A DNA stretch of 64,000 nucleotides, taken from RGIG9115 sp045603225 (GTDB lineage: Bacteria > Bacillota > Clostridia > UBA1381). Each line of letters opens with the position of its first letter. Position 1 is the first letter of the stretch. The stretch lies in the NCBI GenBank assembly GCA_045603225.1, contig JAZULT010000018.1, positions 45,661-109,660 of the forward strand, read 5' to 3'. Made by a program: the position numbers and the translations under genes. This document shows, piece after piece, positions 51,063-59,513 of the stretch. The notes below the pieces were generated by a model. The model searched no databases. It saw nothing but the letters and a program-made list of their open reading frames with translations, and was not told where the DNA came from.

Positions 51063-52388
51063 TTATTTATCTTTTTCATTTCTTTCACGAAGAATAAACT
51101 TAATAGGTGTTCCTTCAAATCCGAAAGCATCTCTTATCTGATTTTCTATGAAACGCAAATAAGAATAATGGAACAATTCTCTTGAATTTGTAAATAATAC
51201 AAACGAAGGCGGACATGTGCTTGCCTGAGTTCCGTAATACACCTTTAGTCTTCTTCCCTTATCCGAAGGCGGCTGTTGCTTAGCCATTGCCTCGTTAAGC
51301 ACATCATTAAGCATACCTGTTGTAATTCGTCTGTTATATTGTTCGTTAACCTTCTTTATTTCTTCTAACAGCCCGTCAACACGCTTGCCTGTTTTAGCTG
51401 AAATAAATACTATTGATGCATATGACATAAATGCAAACTCTTCACGAAGCTTCGTTTTGAAGTTGTTCATCGTCTTTGTGTCTTTTTCTACCGCATCCCA
51501 CTTATTTACAGCAAATATACAGGCTTTTCCCTGTTCATGAGCATATCCTGCTATTTTTGTATCCTGTTCTGCAATACCTTCCGTTGCATCTATCATTATA
51601 ACACAGACATCACTTCTATCTACCGCACCGAGAGAACGGATAACGCTGTACTTTTCAACAGCTTCATCAATTTTCTTTCTTTTTCTCATTCCGGCAGTAT
51701 CTATAAACAAAAATTTATCTCCATCTTTCTCATAGTGAGAGTCAATCGCATCTCTTGTTGTTCCGGCAATATTACTTACGATAACTCTTTCTTCACCTAA
51801 AATCTGATTTATAAGTGATGATTTTCCTGCATTAGGTCTGCCTATAACGGCAACCTTTATTTCATCTTCATCTTCGCCTGTTTCGGCATTTTCGGGGAAC
51901 TTTGCACAGACCTCATCAAGAAGGTCTCCGACACCCATACCATGAACTGACGAAATAGCAATCGGATCTCCGAGCCCTAAATTATAAAACTCATAAAACT
52001 CCGGTGGAACATCACCGGGGGCATCCACCTTATTAACTGCAAGAACTATTTTCTTTTTTGCTTTCAAAAGCATTGAAGCAACATCATAATCATTCGCAGT
52101 CACACCGTCTTTCAGATTTGTCATAAGCACAACGACATCTGCCATTTCTATAGCGAGATTTGCCTGTCTTCTCATCTGAATAAGGATTTCATCCTTACTT
52201 GCAGGCTCAATACCGCCTGTATCTATCATTGTAAAGTGCTTGTCAAGCCATACACCCTCAGCATAAATACGGTCACGTGTAACACCGGGCGTATCCTCGA
52301 CAATACTTATTTTTCTGCCTGATATTTTATTAAATAATGTTGACTTGCCGACGTTAGGACGTCCGACTATTGCAACTACCGGTTTCAT
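51063..52388 (-). CDS. der: Ribosome-assembly GTPase Der (EngA)
   Basis: 441 residues with two tandem GTPase domains: GRPNVGKSTLFNKIS at 8-22 and GRPNAGKSSLINQIL near 183, with NKVD and NKWD base-specificity motifs, then a KH-like C-terminal domain (RLKVYYGTQASTCPPSFVLF). It is essential for 50S subunit maturation. It lies between the DUF512 gene (14-base gap) and plsY (14-base gap), an order conserved in Clostridia. Confidence 0.97.
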   Translation of the reverse strand: MKPVVAIVGRPNVGKSTLFNKISGRKISIVEDTPGVTRDRIYAEGVWLDKHFTMIDTGGIEPASKDEILIQMRRQANLAIEMADVVVLMTNLKDGVTANDYDVASMLLKAKKKIVLAVNKVDAPGDVPPEFYEFYNLGLGDPIAISSVHGMGVGDLLDEVCAKFPENAETGEDEDEIKVAVIGRPNAGKSSLINQILGEERVIVSNIAGTTRDAIDSHYEKDGDKFLFIDTAGMRKRKKIDEAVEKYSVIRSLGAVDRSDVCVIMIDATEGIAEQDTKIAGYAHEQGKACIFAVNKWDAVEKDTKTMNNFKTKLREEFAFMSYASIVFISAKTGKRVDGLLEEIKKVNEQYNRRITTGMLNDVLNEAMAKQQPPSDKGRRLKVYYGTQASTCPPSFVLFTNSRELFHYSYLRFIENQIRDAFGFEGTPIKFILRERNEKDK

Positions 52389-52402
52389 TTTTGTACCTCA
52401 CT

Positions 52403-53722
52403 TTAAAATTCTAATTCTTTTCCGATTATATGTTCAACAAATATATATCCGTCATTATCGGTCGGTATCAGTTTTACTCCTGTATTCTCTTCAATTTCAG
52501 AAACTGTCATATCGTCAAGGAATACATCTTCGTCACATTTAAGCATGGACGAGCATATAAGAACCTCTCCGGACACATTATTTTCCATAAGTGTCTTCTG
52601 CAAATCGCATCCGCATATAAGTCCGGTAACTGTTACCTTTCCGCCAAAAAATTTATTCTGTACAGGGTATACTGAAATTTTAACTCCTGTTTTGTCTTCT
52701 ATCTTCTCTGAAGCTTCTTTTATAAATCTGTAAGATGCTTCGCCTGTTGCTATTGTTATGCATCTACCATCCTCCCTTTCCTTAATCATAGAAAGGGCAT
52801 GGTCAATTTCCTCTTCCATACTTGCAATAAGTCCGACACCGTTTTCAAGCTGTGGGAATCCTTCATATTCATCAGCTTTCGGTACAGGCAGGCCTGAATT
52901 AACATAAAACTCATCAGACAAATAAACAAGACGGGTTCCGAGATTTTTATAAAATCCTTTCTGCAGACTTTCAACCTGATTAATAACACTTCTGCATCCA
53001 TCCGCATCAAACGCTTTCAGTTCATAAAGACCGTCTCTGTAAGCTGTCAGTCCAACCGGAACAACAGACACACTTTCTATATATGGTGAAAGTGATGCCA
53101 TATCACGTAGTGTTCTGTCAAGCTCAGCACCGTCATTAACTCCGGGGCAAAGAACAACCTGACAATTCATATATATATTATTATCTGCAAGCTTTTTCAT
53201 TATACTCATTATTTTGCCTGCAAATCTGTTGCAAAGCATAAATTCCCTGAGTTCGGGATTGGTTGTGTGTACCGAAATATTAATCGGTGAAACACGCATT
53301 TTTATAAGTCTGTCAATTTCCTCATCAGACATATTTGTCAATGTAACATAATTCCCCTGCAAAAACGAAAGTCTTGTGTCATCATCCTTAAAATACACTG
53401 TCTCCCTCATCCCAGGCGGAAGCTGGTCAATAAAACAGAATATGCATTTATTCCGGCAGCTCTGCGCTTCAGCAAGAAGCTCTTCCCTAAAAATTATTCC
53501 AAGATCATCATAATCATTTTCAATAACTATTTCCTGAACTTCACCGTCAGCCTTTTTTATTCCGAGTGTAACCTCATACTCCGCTGTAAGAAATCTATAT
53601 TCAAGAATGTCATGAATTTCATGTCCGTTTACCGTAAGAAGTATATCTCCTCCTTCTATTCCGGCTTCTTCAGCAAGAGAGCCGCTTTCAACGTCAAGTA
53701 TTTCCGTATTTGATTTTAACAT
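52403..53722 (-). CDS. DUF512 protein with PDZ and radical-SAM-like region
   Basis: 439 residues. An N-terminal PDZ-like domain (1-75, GSLAEEAGIEGGDILLTVNG) is followed by a cysteine motif SCRNKCIFCFIDQLPPGMRE near 88, typical of the radical SAM-like TIGR03279 family, and a C-terminal DUF512 domain. The biochemical function is unknown, but the gene is regularly next to der in Clostridia, as here. It starts after a good promoter and heads the housekeeping operon. Confidence 0.9.
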   Translation of the reverse strand: MLKSNTEILDVESGSLAEEAGIEGGDILLTVNGHEIHDILEYRFLTAEYEVTLGIKKADGEVQEIVIENDYDDLGIIFREELLAEAQSCRNKCIFCFIDQLPPGMRETVYFKDDDTRLSFLQGNYVTLTNMSDEEIDRLIKMRVSPINISVHTTNPELREFMLCNRFAGKIMSIMKKLADNNIYMNCQVVLCPGVNDGAELDRTLRDMASLSPYIESVSVVPVGLTAYRDGLYELKAFDADGCRSVINQVESLQKGFYKNLGTRLVYLSDEFYVNSGLPVPKADEYEGFPQLENGVGLIASMEEEIDHALSMIKEREDGRCITIATGEASYRFIKEASEKIEDKTGVKISVYPVQNKFFGGKVTVTGLICGCDLQKTLMENNVSGEVLICSSMLKCDEDVFLDDMTVSEIEENTGVKLIPTDNDGYIFVEHIIGKELEF

Positions 53723-53774
53723 CGGTCTCTTCCCTTCACGAACTTCTAAAATTAACCATACTTACCTAACGATA

Positions 53775-53803
53775 ATTTTACCATAAAATTTCCATTCTGT
53801 CAA
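53775..53803 (-). promoter_or_regulatory. Promoter of the DUF512-der-plsY-gpsA operon
   Basis: On the minus strand TTGACA (53803-53798), 17 bases, TAAAAT (53780-53775). Confidence 0.78.
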
Positions 53804-53853
53804 GTCTTTTATGAAGACATTTGTTACTTATCGGAAAAATATATCAAAACATC

Positions 53854-53882
53854 TTTACTTTTTCTGAAAAGTATGTTATAAT
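53854..53882 (+). promoter_or_regulatory. Promoter of the glycyl-radical activase gene
   Basis: TTTACT (53854-53859), 17 bases, TATAAT (53877-53882), about 40 bases before the ATG. Confidence 0.68.
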
Positions 53883-53922
53883 TCATTTTAACTTCGAAAA
53901 ACAAGATAAAGAGGTACTGATT

Positions 53923-54828
53923 ATGAGTGAAGGAACAATTTTTAACATTCAGAAATTCTGTGTCAATGACGGACCGGGCATAAGAACTACTGTTTTTATG
54001 AAAGGTTGTCCGCTTAGCTGTATCTGGTGTCACAATCCCGAATCAAAATCAACAAAACAGGAAATTTTTTTTGACAAAAGAAAATGTATAATGTGCGGTG
54101 CATGCGAAGGTATTTGCCCCGAAAACTGTCATGTGATAAAAGACGGAATACATACATATGACAGAAACAAATGTATCACCTGTGGGAAGTGTGCTGAAAT
54201 GTGTATTCCCGAAAGCCTTGAAGCGGTAGGCAAAAAATCAGATATTGATACAATACTTTCCGAAGTTATGAAAGATGAAGTCTTTTACCAAAATTCCGGT
54301 GGAGGTCTTACTGTTTCCGGCGGTGAACCAATGCTTCAGTTTGAATTTACATATGAGCTTTTAAAGAAGGCAAAAGAAAAAGACCTTCATGTATGCATGG
54401 AAACCTGCGGTTTTTCAAAAGAAGAAAACTATATGAAAATTGCAGATTTTGTTGATATATTCTTATTCGACTACAAGATTACCGATTCCGAAAAACATAA
54501 AGAATGTACAGGAGTCACCAACGAACTCATACTGAAAAATTTAAGAAATTTAAACAGTATCGGAAAACAGATTATATTAAGATGCCCGATAATTCCCGGA
54601 ATTAATGATAACGAAGAACATTTTTCCGGAATCGCAAACATAGCAAATGAGCTTGAAAATGTATCAGAAATTAACATAGAACCTTATCATCCGCTCGGAA
54701 AAGGAAAATCCGAGATGCTGGACAAAGAATACGTTCTCGGTGATTTATCATTCCCGGAAAACGAAACTGTTGAAAAATGGATAGATAGTATAAAGAATAA
54801 AACATCCAAAACAGTAAAAAAAGCCTGA
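53923..54828 (+). CDS. Glycyl-radical enzyme activating protein (radical SAM)
   Basis: 301 residues from the ATG at 53923, after AAAGAGG; a longer frame upstream covers the promoter. It has a radical SAM cluster C29, C33, C36 in KGCPLSCIWCHNPES, two ferredoxin-type 4Fe-4S motifs (CIMCGACEGICP near 55, CITCGKCAEMCIP near 83), and the GGEPMLQFEF block near 130. The two extra clusters put it with activases of non-PFL glycyl radical enzymes (decarboxylase or dehydratase type). No glycyl radical enzyme gene lies in the window, so the partner is unknown. Confidence 0.92.
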   Translation: MSEGTIFNIQKFCVNDGPGIRTTVFMKGCPLSCIWCHNPESKSTKQEIFFDKRKCIMCGACEGICPENCHVIKDGIHTYDRNKCITCGKCAEMCIPESLEAVGKKSDIDTILSEVMKDEVFYQNSGGGLTVSGGEPMLQFEFTYELLKKAKEKDLHVCMETCGFSKEENYMKIADFVDIFLFDYKITDSEKHKECTGVTNELILKNLRNLNSIGKQIILRCPIIPGINDNEEHFSGIANIANELENVSEINIEPYHPLGKGKSEMLDKEYVLGDLSFPENETVEKWIDSIKNKTSKTVKKA

Positions 54829-54868
54829 AACAGGAGATGCACCACGCATCTCCTATTTCAGGCTTTCT
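54822..54868. terminator. Bidirectional terminator, activase and LysR gene
   Basis: AGCCTGAAACAGGAGATGC pairs with GCATCTCCTATTTCAGGCT (one mismatch) around ACCAC, with A and T runs at the ends. Confidence 0.92.
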
Positions 54869-55686
54869 ATAAACAATTCTGTTCTTTTTGACAAATATTT
54901 TTTATTATTTATGAAAATATAAGTAGTTCTTTCAACATCATCAAGTTTCTTAAAAACAACATTATCAGGAAACATTCCTTCCCATGACACTGACGGCACA
55001 AAAGCAACTCCAAGTCCGAGACTTACATATTTTCTTATATAATAAGGGTCGTCGCTCTGAATAGCAATCTCCGGTTCAAATCCCATACCTTTACAGATTG
55101 ACATCGTATAACTGTAAAGACTGCCCGGAGGACTCATTGTTATAAATCTGGAATTTCTGATATCATCCGCTGTTATTATTTCTTTTTTTTGCAAAGGATC
55201 ATCTTCACACATTGCAAGCACTATATCTTCTGTTATAAGCTTTATTTTTTTATAGTCACTTTCATTTGAAAGGGTATCCGATATAATAATATCAAAATCA
55301 TCTTTTTCCTCAGGCACTGTATGATGAATAACAAAAGAAACTTCGGGATATTTCCTCTTGAATTTTCCAATTACTTCCGTTATAACACGTCTGTTGGTAC
55401 AGATGCATATTTTTATCTCTCCGCTAAGTGCATCATCATTCACAGCCTTTTTCGCTTCATCAAGCATTCTCAGTGCCTGACTTACACGTGTATAAAATTC
55501 ACGTCCGTTTTTATTAAGATGTATTCTGTTTGCACTCCTGTCAAAAAGCTGCGTTCCAAGCTCTTTTTCCAGACGATGTACCATCTGAGATATATTAGAC
55601 GAAGGCACCATGAACTTCTGTGCCGTTTTTGAAAAATTCTCTGTTTTTGCCGCATCGCAAAAATATTTTAACTGTAATAATTCCAT
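54853..55686 (-). CDS. LysR-family transcriptional regulator
   Basis: 277 residues from the ATG at 55686. The winged HTH lies at 1-60 (LLQLKYFCDAAKTENFSKTA, SNISQMVHRLEKELGTQLFD), then a periplasmic-binding-protein-like effector domain (about 85-277). It is preceded by a promoter with a perfect inverted repeat and is divergent from the SemiSWEET-like/esterase gene pair, the usual arrangement for a regulator and its target. It may also affect the activase gene it converges on. Effector unknown. Confidence 0.9.
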   Translation of the reverse strand: MELLQLKYFCDAAKTENFSKTAQKFMVPSSNISQMVHRLEKELGTQLFDRSANRIHLNKNGREFYTRVSQALRMLDEAKKAVNDDALSGEIKICICTNRRVITEVIGKFKRKYPEVSFVIHHTVPEEKDDFDIIISDTLSNESDYKKIKLITEDIVLAMCEDDPLQKKEIITADDIRNSRFITMSPPGSLYSYTMSICKGMGFEPEIAIQSDDPYYIRKYVSLGLGVAFVPSVSWEGMFPDNVVFKKLDDVERTTYIFINNKKYLSKRTELFIESLK

Positions 55687-55702
55687 TATAATCACCGATA
55701 TA

Positions 55703-55739
55703 ATAATATCACATTTCAGCATAACTGTCAAGTTATGCT
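55703..55739 (-). promoter_or_regulatory. LysR gene promoter with perfect inverted repeat
   Basis: On the minus strand TTGACA (55731-55726), 17 bases, TATTAT (55708-55703). AGCATAACT (55739-55731 in that direction) and AGTTATGCT (55726-55718) flank TGAC in the -35 box: 9-bp arms of a LysR-type site, placed for autorepression. Confidence 0.82.
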
Positions 55740-55758
55740 ACTATATTTTATTTAATTA

Positions 55759-55787
55759 TTTACAATATGCTGTTTATGATGTATAAT
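55759..55787 (+). promoter_or_regulatory. Promoter of the SemiSWEET-like/esterase pair
   Basis: TTTACA (55759-55764), 17 bases, TATAAT (55782-55787). It begins 19 bases from the LysR inverted repeat. Confidence 0.75.
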
Positions 55788-55814
55788 TAAGAAAAAACAA
55801 AGGAGAGTTTTATT

Positions 55815-56114
55815 ATGCCCGAATTACTTGAAATCATCATGATTGTAAGCTTTGGAATCTCATGGCCGATGAACGTTATGAAATCATACAAAGCAAGAAC
55901 TACTACCGGCAAAAGTCTTTCTTTCCTGTTCCTTATCTTCTTCGGATACATTGCAGGAATTTCTTCAAAGCTTGTTAACCCTGTCTACATGAATCAGATA
56001 GCAGAAAAATGGTACGTTCTTTTCTTCTATGTACTTAATTTCATCATGGTAGGTGCAGACCTTTGCATGTACTACAGAAACTATAAGCTCGATAAGGAGA
56101 ACGGTATAAGATGA
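55815..56114 (+). CDS. Three-helix PQ-loop/SemiSWEET-like membrane protein
   Basis: 99 residues with three hydrophobic segments (about 5-22, 36-55 and 65-84). The first helix pair contains ISWPMNVMKSYKARTTTGKS followed by LSFLFL, matching the PQ-loop/SemiSWEET pattern (normally Pro-Gln; here WP). SemiSWEETs dimerise to form small sugar carriers. Its end overlaps the next gene by 4 bases, so carrier and esterase are co-translated. Confidence 0.78.
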   Translation: MPELLEIIMIVSFGISWPMNVMKSYKARTTTGKSLSFLFLIFFGYIAGISSKLVNPVYMNQIAEKWYVLFFYVLNFIMVGADLCMYYRNYKLDKENGIR

Positions 56115-56860
56115 AATCATTCAAAGATATAAATTACGGAAACTTTAATCATCCCGAACAGGTTCTTGACATTCATCTTCCCGACTGTGACGAATTTCCC
56201 GTATTTGTTTACTTTCACGGTGGAGGCATTGAATCAGGCGATAAGGATATGCCTGAGCTTGCAGAATATCTTACTAAAAACAATATCGCTCTGGTCAGCT
56301 GTAATTACAGAATGTATCCTACAGCCGTTTACCCCGAATTTATAAGAGACGCGGCTTGTGCCGTTGCATGGGTAAAAAACAACATAGATAATTACGGAAA
56401 AGCAACAAAAATATTCGTAGGCGGAAGCTCTGCCGGCGGATACATATCACTGATGCTCTGTTTTGATAAAAAATATTTTGCACCGTATAATATAAATCCC
56501 GACGAAATAGACGGATTTATTCACGATGCGGGACAGCCGACCGTACACTTCAACGTTCTCAGAGAAAGAGGAATTGACAGCCGCAAAGTTTTCGTTGATG
56601 AAGCCGCACCGATTTTCCATATAACGGAAAATAAGAACTATGCACCAATGCTTATAATTGTTTCTGACGATGATATGGAAAACAGGTACGAACAGACAAA
56701 ACTTCTGATGTCAACATTAAAACATTTTAACGGTGACCTTCCGCAGATTACACTTAAGGAAATGCATGGCACCCACTGCCAGTATGTGGTTGATCTGGAA
56801 TATCAGGGAGAGTATGTTTTCGGAAATATTGTAACTGAGTATATAAAAAAAGCACTTTAA
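56111..56860 (+). CDS. Alpha/beta hydrolase, esterase/lipase-like
   Basis: 249 residues. The HGGG oxyanion motif (VYFHGGGIESGD near 37) and nucleophile elbow GGSSAGGYISL near 100 put it in the hormone-sensitive-lipase/acetyl-esterase group; acid D in VSDDDMENRYE near 195 and H in MHGTHCQYV near 225 complete the triad. No signal peptide, so it hydrolyses a small imported ester. Coupled to the SemiSWEET-like gene and probably controlled by the divergent LysR protein. Confidence 0.88.
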   Translation: MKSFKDINYGNFNHPEQVLDIHLPDCDEFPVFVYFHGGGIESGDKDMPELAEYLTKNNIALVSCNYRMYPTAVYPEFIRDAACAVAWVKNNIDNYGKATKIFVGGSSAGGYISLMLCFDKKYFAPYNINPDEIDGFIHDAGQPTVHFNVLRERGIDSRKVFVDEAAPIFHITENKNYAPMLIIVSDDDMENRYEQTKLLMSTLKHFNGDLPQITLKEMHGTHCQYVVDLEYQGEYVFGNIVTEYIKKAL

Positions 56861-56870
56861 GTGCTTTTTT
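56845..56870. terminator. Bidirectional terminator between convergent genes
   Basis: AAAAAAGCAC-TTTAA-GTGCTTTTTT. The esterase stop codon lies in the loop, and the minus-strand gene stops at its edge. Confidence 0.9.
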
Positions 56871-57268
56871 TACTTAATAAACATATTGCTTCCTCTGGCG
56901 TCTATTTCACACGCCCACCGATATAAATCATTTAATAATGCTCTTTTTTTCCTTTTCTTAGCCTGTTCGGAACTTCCTGTTATCTTAGCCCGGATATAGT
57001 TACCACCACCCACAAAACCTTTAGGCAACGGAGTTTTAAATTTATAATTTTTCTTAAATTCAATATACATAAATTCATTCAAACCAATATGTCCTTCACA
57101 ACACATTTCCGTTAAAAACATTTTTTTATTTAACTCTCTGATTATCGGAAGCATATTTTTATCTATTTGTATAAGCGTAGGCGGATAAGCAAAACATTCA
57201 CATTCCTTAACCACATTAAAACAATAAGGGCATACATATAAATAGTTTTTTATATTTTTTTCATTCAT
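56870..57268 (-). CDS. Conserved-looking protein with N-terminal cysteine cluster
   Basis: 132 residues from the ATG at 57268, which has AAGGA 8 bases ahead; the ATG at 57277 is too close. The N-terminus YVCPYCFNVVKECECFAYPP carries CxxC and CxC pairs that may bind zinc. A second half with MCCEGHIGLNEFMYIEF and a basic region (KKRKKRA) follows. I do not recognise the family. Last gene of a minus-strand group beginning with YhcH. Confidence 0.6.
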   Translation of the reverse strand: MNEKNIKNYLYVCPYCFNVVKECECFAYPPTLIQIDKNMLPIIRELNKKMFLTEMCCEGHIGLNEFMYIEFKKNYKFKTPLPKGFVGGGNYIRAKITGSSEQAKKRKKRALLNDLYRWACEIDARGSNMFIK

Positions 57269-57291
57269 GTAAATCATCCTTCAATCAGTAA

Positions 57292-58176
57292 TTATTTTAT
57301 CAAATCATTAATCATATTTTTATAATAATCATTATCTTTCTTCTTTATCACATATCTATGTCTTCCATCATCAGAACGTACGAAATTATTGTGTCCGGTT
57401 ATTCTATCTACAGAAGCAGTCCCTTGCACAGTATCATACCCGGCTTTATTTTCATCACCGATTAATGCCATCAGTACAAGCATCGGATCCCATGACTCTC
57501 TTCCGTTCTCAGAACCATGGTCGCACAGCACCCAATAAAGTACATCACCTTTTTTAAGATTATCTCCGGTAATAACATCGGCACCGATTTCCCATCCGAG
57601 AAAAGTAACCGGAACAGGACATTTTTCGCATAAAACATTTCCTGCAGCTCTTGAACGTTCATTTCTTATAAAATTATTTTCTTCACCGTTCTCTTCGTCC
57701 CACTTTCCTGCCATTATCCAGACTTTTGAAACCTTTTCACTTACAAGCTCTATTCCTGTCTTTTCAGAAATATCATCAGGCTTACTTTCCAAAACATTAG
57801 CAAAAACCTGCAGAAACCCGATTTCAATTATTTCAATCTTCTCTTCGCTTTCAGCAAGAATACGCCTGTACAATCTAACAGCATCTTCCGCATCATCATT
57901 TGAGAAATATTCCGAAGCAAATGCAGAAAGTCTTTTCTGATACGGAGGATTACCGCCGAAATCTGTTGCATCGACATCTATCCCTATCGGTATACCTCGC
58001 ACTCCTTCTGTTTTTAAAAATCCGTCAAGAGATGCAACCGAGAATTCCATACATCCGTTAATCCCTATTCCTTTTATACATATATCTCCGGACTTATGAG
58101 CTCTTGCAAGAATTCTCAGTGCCACCACATCATCGCAATCTGTCCACCAGTCTGTGCCTAAAATTAAATTACGCAT
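57292..58176 (-). CDS. Inosine-uridine nucleoside hydrolase-like protein
   Basis: 294 residues. The N-terminal ILGTDWWTDCDDVVALRIL matches the calcium-binding DTDxGxDDxxAL signature of nucleoside hydrolases with the aspartates D9, D13, D15 and D16 conserved in altered spacing, and VWIMAGKWDE near 143 is the usual second block. It would release a base from a ribonucleoside, though the changed signature and context suggest another N- or O-glycoside. It overlaps the upstream esterase gene by 8 bases. Confidence 0.82.
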   Translation of the reverse strand: MRNLILGTDWWTDCDDVVALRILARAHKSGDICIKGIGINGCMEFSVASLDGFLKTEGVRGIPIGIDVDATDFGGNPPYQKRLSAFASEYFSNDDAEDAVRLYRRILAESEEKIEIIEIGFLQVFANVLESKPDDISEKTGIELVSEKVSKVWIMAGKWDEENGEENNFIRNERSRAAGNVLCEKCPVPVTFLGWEIGADVITGDNLKKGDVLYWVLCDHGSENGRESWDPMLVLMALIGDENKAGYDTVQGTASVDRITGHNNFVRSDDGRHRYVIKKKDNDYYKNMINDLIK

Positions 58177-59008
58177 TATTACAACCTCCGCATCCTAATA
58201 TAAACTCTGCTATTATTTTTTGAATTTCGCTCATTGATACACTCGGTTCAATATTATCATGAATTTTTTCAAAGCAATGTCCGCCGCCGACAGAAAGAAC
58301 GAGCTTCGATTTAACACCACACTCTGTAAGTTTATTATATACCATCTCCGACGAATTAGCAAAAACAAGATAATCACTTGTACCTGCACACAAAAGTGTA
58401 GGCGGACAATTTTCTGAAATATAACATATTGGACTGCCTGACTTAGTTTCATTTTCATCATTATAATCATTAAACACTTCTGCGATATCAAGAAGATGAT
58501 ATGTACTTCTGTCATAAAGTGCTGTCGGAGGACTCATTGCCGCAACAGATTTAACCTTAAACCTGTCATCAAATTCATATCCGTCCTTGAAATCATCAGG
58601 ATTTGCATATGACACCATAAGAGCAAGATGCGCACCAGCCGAATGTCCTGACATTACGAAGTTATCGCTGTCGATTTCAAGCACATCGGCATAATGCGAA
58701 ATATATCTTGCCGCATCAAAGCAGTCGGTAATAATTTCATGCATAACCACACCTTCTTTGCAGACACGGTAATCAATACTTACAACCGCATATCCTTCTT
58801 TACGAAGTATTTCTTCCGACTCTATAGAAAAATCTATCATCGACTGTCTCGTCTCCGTATGCCAGCCACCACCTGAAATAATAAAGTACACAGGAGATTT
58901 CTCAAACTTCTTTTCATATGGCGGAAAGAATGTCAGCATCAAATCACGCTGAGGTGTATTTTTGTATACTAAATCTGCAAATTCATTATTTTTTGGAATA
59001 TCAATCAT
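58169..59008 (-). CDS. Alpha/beta hydrolase, acetylesterase-like
   Basis: 279 residues with the oxyanion FIISGGGWHTETR near 42, nucleophile elbow MSGHSAGAHLALMVS near 122, and a GGGHCFEKIH block near 250 supplying the histidine. It belongs to the xylan/sugar acetylesterase type of the superfamily. Cytoplasmic. It sits between the YhcH and nucleoside-hydrolase genes, suggesting joint processing of a decorated sugar. Confidence 0.86.
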   Translation of the reverse strand: MIDIPKNNEFADLVYKNTPQRDLMLTFFPPYEKKFEKSPVYFIISGGGWHTETRQSMIDFSIESEEILRKEGYAVVSIDYRVCKEGVVMHEIITDCFDAARYISHYADVLEIDSDNFVMSGHSAGAHLALMVSYANPDDFKDGYEFDDRFKVKSVAAMSPPTALYDRSTYHLLDIAEVFNDYNDENETKSGSPICYISENCPPTLLCAGTSDYLVFANSSEMVYNKLTECGVKSKLVLSVGGGHCFEKIHDNIEPSVSMSEIQKIIAEFILGCGGCNNA

Positions 59009-59009
59009 A

Positions 59010-59471
59010 TCAATTTCCTTTCTTAACTATATTAATTTTTGCCACCGCACGCACAAGAATGTCATCACTTATTTTACTCATGGCAGGAATATGAGCATCC
59101 TGCGGAAAAGTAACAATAAAATCACCCTTTTTCAGAAACAAAGAATTTAACTCTCCGTCAAGAAAAAGAACATCACTTTCCTTATCATAGGAAACAGTTT
59201 CTTTAAGCTTATCAATCTCCGAGCATCCGAACTTTTCGCCGCCGCTTATGATATAATGAATATCAATAAAATCTCTGTGTGCTTCGTATTGTCTCTCAGC
59301 TTTTTCGTCAGGTTCAGATTCCGAAATATTCACCCATATCCTGTCTTCCTCAATCACATATTTCCCGAATTTTGTATTACTGTCCAAATTAGTCAAAAAC
59401 TCAAAAACTCTTTCAAAGTCTTTATGAGCTGAAACATAAGTTTTGTAATTCTTTATATTATCTTTAATCAT
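59010..59471 (-). CDS. YhcH/YjgK/YiaL family protein
   Basis: 153 residues, a cupin-like family with YEAHRDFIDIHYIISGGEKF near 83 and FPQDAHIPAM near 128. Metal-binding H and E residues are present. Relatives lie in sialic-acid (YhcH) and plant-sugar clusters and are thought to be sugar anomerases or isomerases. The stop is 1 base from the next gene. First gene of the four-gene minus-strand group with two hydrolases. Confidence 0.9.
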   Translation of the reverse strand: MIKDNIKNYKTYVSAHKDFERVFEFLTNLDSNTKFGKYVIEEDRIWVNISESEPDEKAERQYEAHRDFIDIHYIISGGEKFGCSEIDKLKETVSYDKESDVLFLDGELNSLFLKKGDFIVTFPQDAHIPAMSKISDDILVRAVAKINIVKKGN

Positions 59472-59513
59472 TGTAATTCCTCTTTTCTGTTTTGCATGTA
59501 AAAAAAATCACCA

